Assembly: GCA_903907985.1 (NCBI GenBank) | Contig: CAIVQG010000012.1 | Location: 1-62,017 of the forward strand | Origin: an uncultured delta proteobacterium | GTDB lineage: Bacteria; Desulfobacterota; Syntrophia; Syntrophales; Smithellaceae | Length of the DNA: 62,017 bases | Reading direction: 5' to 3' | Shown: piece by piece, positions 61,171 through 62,017 of the stretch | How the letters are laid out: every line of letters starts with the position of its first letter | Position numbering within the stretch: the first letter of the stretch is position 1 | Program-made: the position numbers and the translations under genes | The notes under the pieces: generated by a model | The model's input: only the letters and a program-made list of their open reading frames with translations | Databases searched by the model: none | What the model was told of the DNA's origin: nothing

Positions 61171-61254
61171 GACTGAAGGCTATTAGCATATTATAGTGTT
61201 CATATTCGTGCTTGCTGCTGTTAGCTTTTGACCTTCAGCCTTTAGCCTTCAGTC
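61171..61254. repeat. Heptad repeat cluster with a perfect 12-bp inverted repeat
   Basis: GACTGAAGGCTA (61171-61182) and its exact complement TAGCCTTCAGTC (61243-61254) flank about 60 bp. The right arm is preceded by more units (CCTTCAGCCTTTAGCCTTCAG), the same heptad as at 48808-48823. No gene lies in 61118-61334. Confidence 0.5.
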
Positions 61255-61334
61255 AAATATTTTCCAGCAAATCCTTGACAGCGGGTATCAAAAATAATAT
61301 AAGCCGAAGCGTTTCTACAAGTTAGTCAATCGTT

Positions 61335-61422
61335 GCCCGGGTGGCGGAACTGGTAGACGCAAGAGACTTAAAATCTCTCGCTCCTTGTGGGTGTGCCGGT
61401 TCGATTCCGGCCCCGGGCACCA
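61335..61422 (+). tRNA. tRNA-Leu (anticodon UAA)
   Basis: A class II tRNA with genome-encoded CCA. The acceptor GCCCGGG/CCCGGGC, D arm, anticodon stem AGAGA/TCTCT with loop CTTAAAA (anticodon TAA), long variable arm CGCTCCTTGTGGGTG and the T arm CCGG-TTCGATT-CCGG are all clear. Confidence 0.97.
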
Positions 61423-61471
61423 ATAAGATCAAAGGGTTGCGACTTTTAAAGTTACAGCCCTTTTTTCTTTT

Positions 61472-61861
61472 TTAAGCGGATTGTGATAAAATCGTGATAA
61501 TCGGTTTTTTGATCTCATCAATCTTTTCAATAGCAGCTCTTAGACTTTCGGTATGATGATGAGCATATCGCTGAACCATCATGCCCTTGAACTCTCGAAG
61601 GAGCAATGTCGTGTAACGCTCAGCTTTCTTCACCGCCTTCTTGCCGTTGATTTTGTAATCCGTTACAAAGTCTTTAAGGAGGTCCTCTTTCCTTTGAACC
61701 GCTACAGCTTGAACCTTTCTTTTGTTAATCAGCAATTCAGTTATCGATGCCTCACTGTTTCTTATGTAGGTGAAAGAAGCGGGGGGAGGGGAAATAAACC
61801 AATCGTAATGTGACACGTAATGCCGCAGATTACCGCCTGAGCTCATCCCTGATGGCCACAC
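61472..61861 (-). pseudogene. Tyrosine-recombinase (integrase) N-terminal remnant
   Basis: From about 61690 to 61472 on the minus strand the frame reads like the SAM-like core-binding domain of phage integrases (D-L-L-K-D-F-V-T-D-Y-K-I-N-G-K-K-A-V-K-K-A-E-R). It then ends in a TAA with no catalytic domain. The open frame continues upstream to an ATG at 61861 that overlaps the kinase gene and probably is not used. Its place 50 bp from the 3' end of tRNA-Leu is typical of an integration site. A relic of a lost element is the best reading; a catalytic half is not found. Confidence 0.5.
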
Positions 61862-62017
61862 CGATCTTTTCCATCACATAGGGCTTTTTGACATAGGCAC
61901 CGGCTCCCAGTTGCTGAGCTTTCTTGACTCGATCGGTTTCCGAAAAACCGCTGACCAGAATAGCCTTCTGCTGCGGGTTGATTTTGAGAACTCTTTGGTA
62001 GGTTTCCAGACCATCGA
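61830..62017 (-). CDS. Hybrid histidine kinase, C-terminal receiver end (partial)
   Basis: The minus-strand frame runs off the right edge and ends at TAA 61830-61832. It encodes D-G-L-E-T-Y-Q-R-V, Q-K-A-I-L-V-S-G-F-S-E-T-D-R-V, and G-A-G-A-Y-V-K-K-P-Y near the end, with the conserved receiver Lys. It aligns almost residue for residue with the last 60 residues of the kinase at 4789-7308, including S-G-F-S-E-T. The rest of the gene lies outside the window. Confidence 0.85.
   Translation of the reverse strand, partial: DGLETYQRVLKINPQQKAILVSGFSETDRVKKAQQLGAGAYVKKPYVMEKIGVAIRDELRR

Overview
The window reads as ordinary chromosomal DNA of a Gram-negative anaerobe, most likely a deltaproteobacterium (Desulfobacterota) of the Syntrophales type. 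This is inferred from gene families, not from a marker gene. Supporting families are a MetF fused to the cysteine-rich MTHFR C-terminal domain, full-length NifU with NifS, a class IB dihydroorotate dehydrogenase with PyrK, a mannose-type PTS without an obvious IID, DUF4301, DUF1385, DUF2845 and MuiA proteins, and what looks like a selenocysteine-containing OsmC. No CRISPR array, rRNA, intact insertion sequence or intact prophage is visible.

Layout, part 1 (1-18.4 kb). A minus-strand queuosine block (mazG, DUF2065, queA, tgt, start of yajC) is followed by a phosphatase, a PAS hybrid histidine kinase, a cold-shock gene with an unusual upstream region, a FabH-like synthase, a YfcE-like phosphoesterase and a winged-helix/ferredoxin gene split by an in-frame TAA. 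Then come the minus-strand blocks rpsF-rpsR and DUF2232-rplI-dnaB, the fused MetF and tRNA-Arg(CCG).

Part 2 (18.4-33.5 kb). This holds an AMIN/amidase_3/LysM cell-wall amidase, an exported orphan, a CoA-transferase relic, the acuI-OsmC(Sec) pair with a BASS transporter, DUF4301, dodecin, a PP-loop sulfurtransferase-like protein, a LysM protein, DUF1385, an acyl-CoA dehydrogenase relic, and a small plus-strand operon (coiled coil, HD hydrolase, lipoprotein, CMD-family protein).

Part 3 (33.5-46.4 kb). nifU-nifS-cysE forms a cysteine/Fe-S block behind a palindromic leader. It is followed by a methyltransferase/DUF2845 pair, an 800-bp gene-poor stretch, a 3D-domain exported protein and an HD protein that share a near-identical promoter/leader, then a recD N-terminal relic just ahead of an AddB/AddA-like helicase-nuclease pair.

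Part 4 (46.4-62.0 kb). A long plus-strand run carries PTS IIA-IIB-IIC, rimI, pyrK, pyrD, DUF4384 and an MBL hydrolase. It converges on hrpA. Then follow a class I adenylate cyclase, MuiA, an MtaD-type deaminase, and tRNA-Leu(UAA) next to an integrase relic and the tail of a second hybrid histidine kinase related to the one at 4.8-7.3 kb.

The most notable signals are the UGA-containing OsmC gene with a bSECIS-like hairpin, a shared promoter-leader module in front of two unrelated genes, a dispersed intergenic repeat present in two inverted copies, a terminator/antiterminator-like arrangement upstream of csp, and several gene relics pointing to recent gene loss (acyl-CoA dehydrogenase, CoA transferase, recD, integrase, Fe-S protein).
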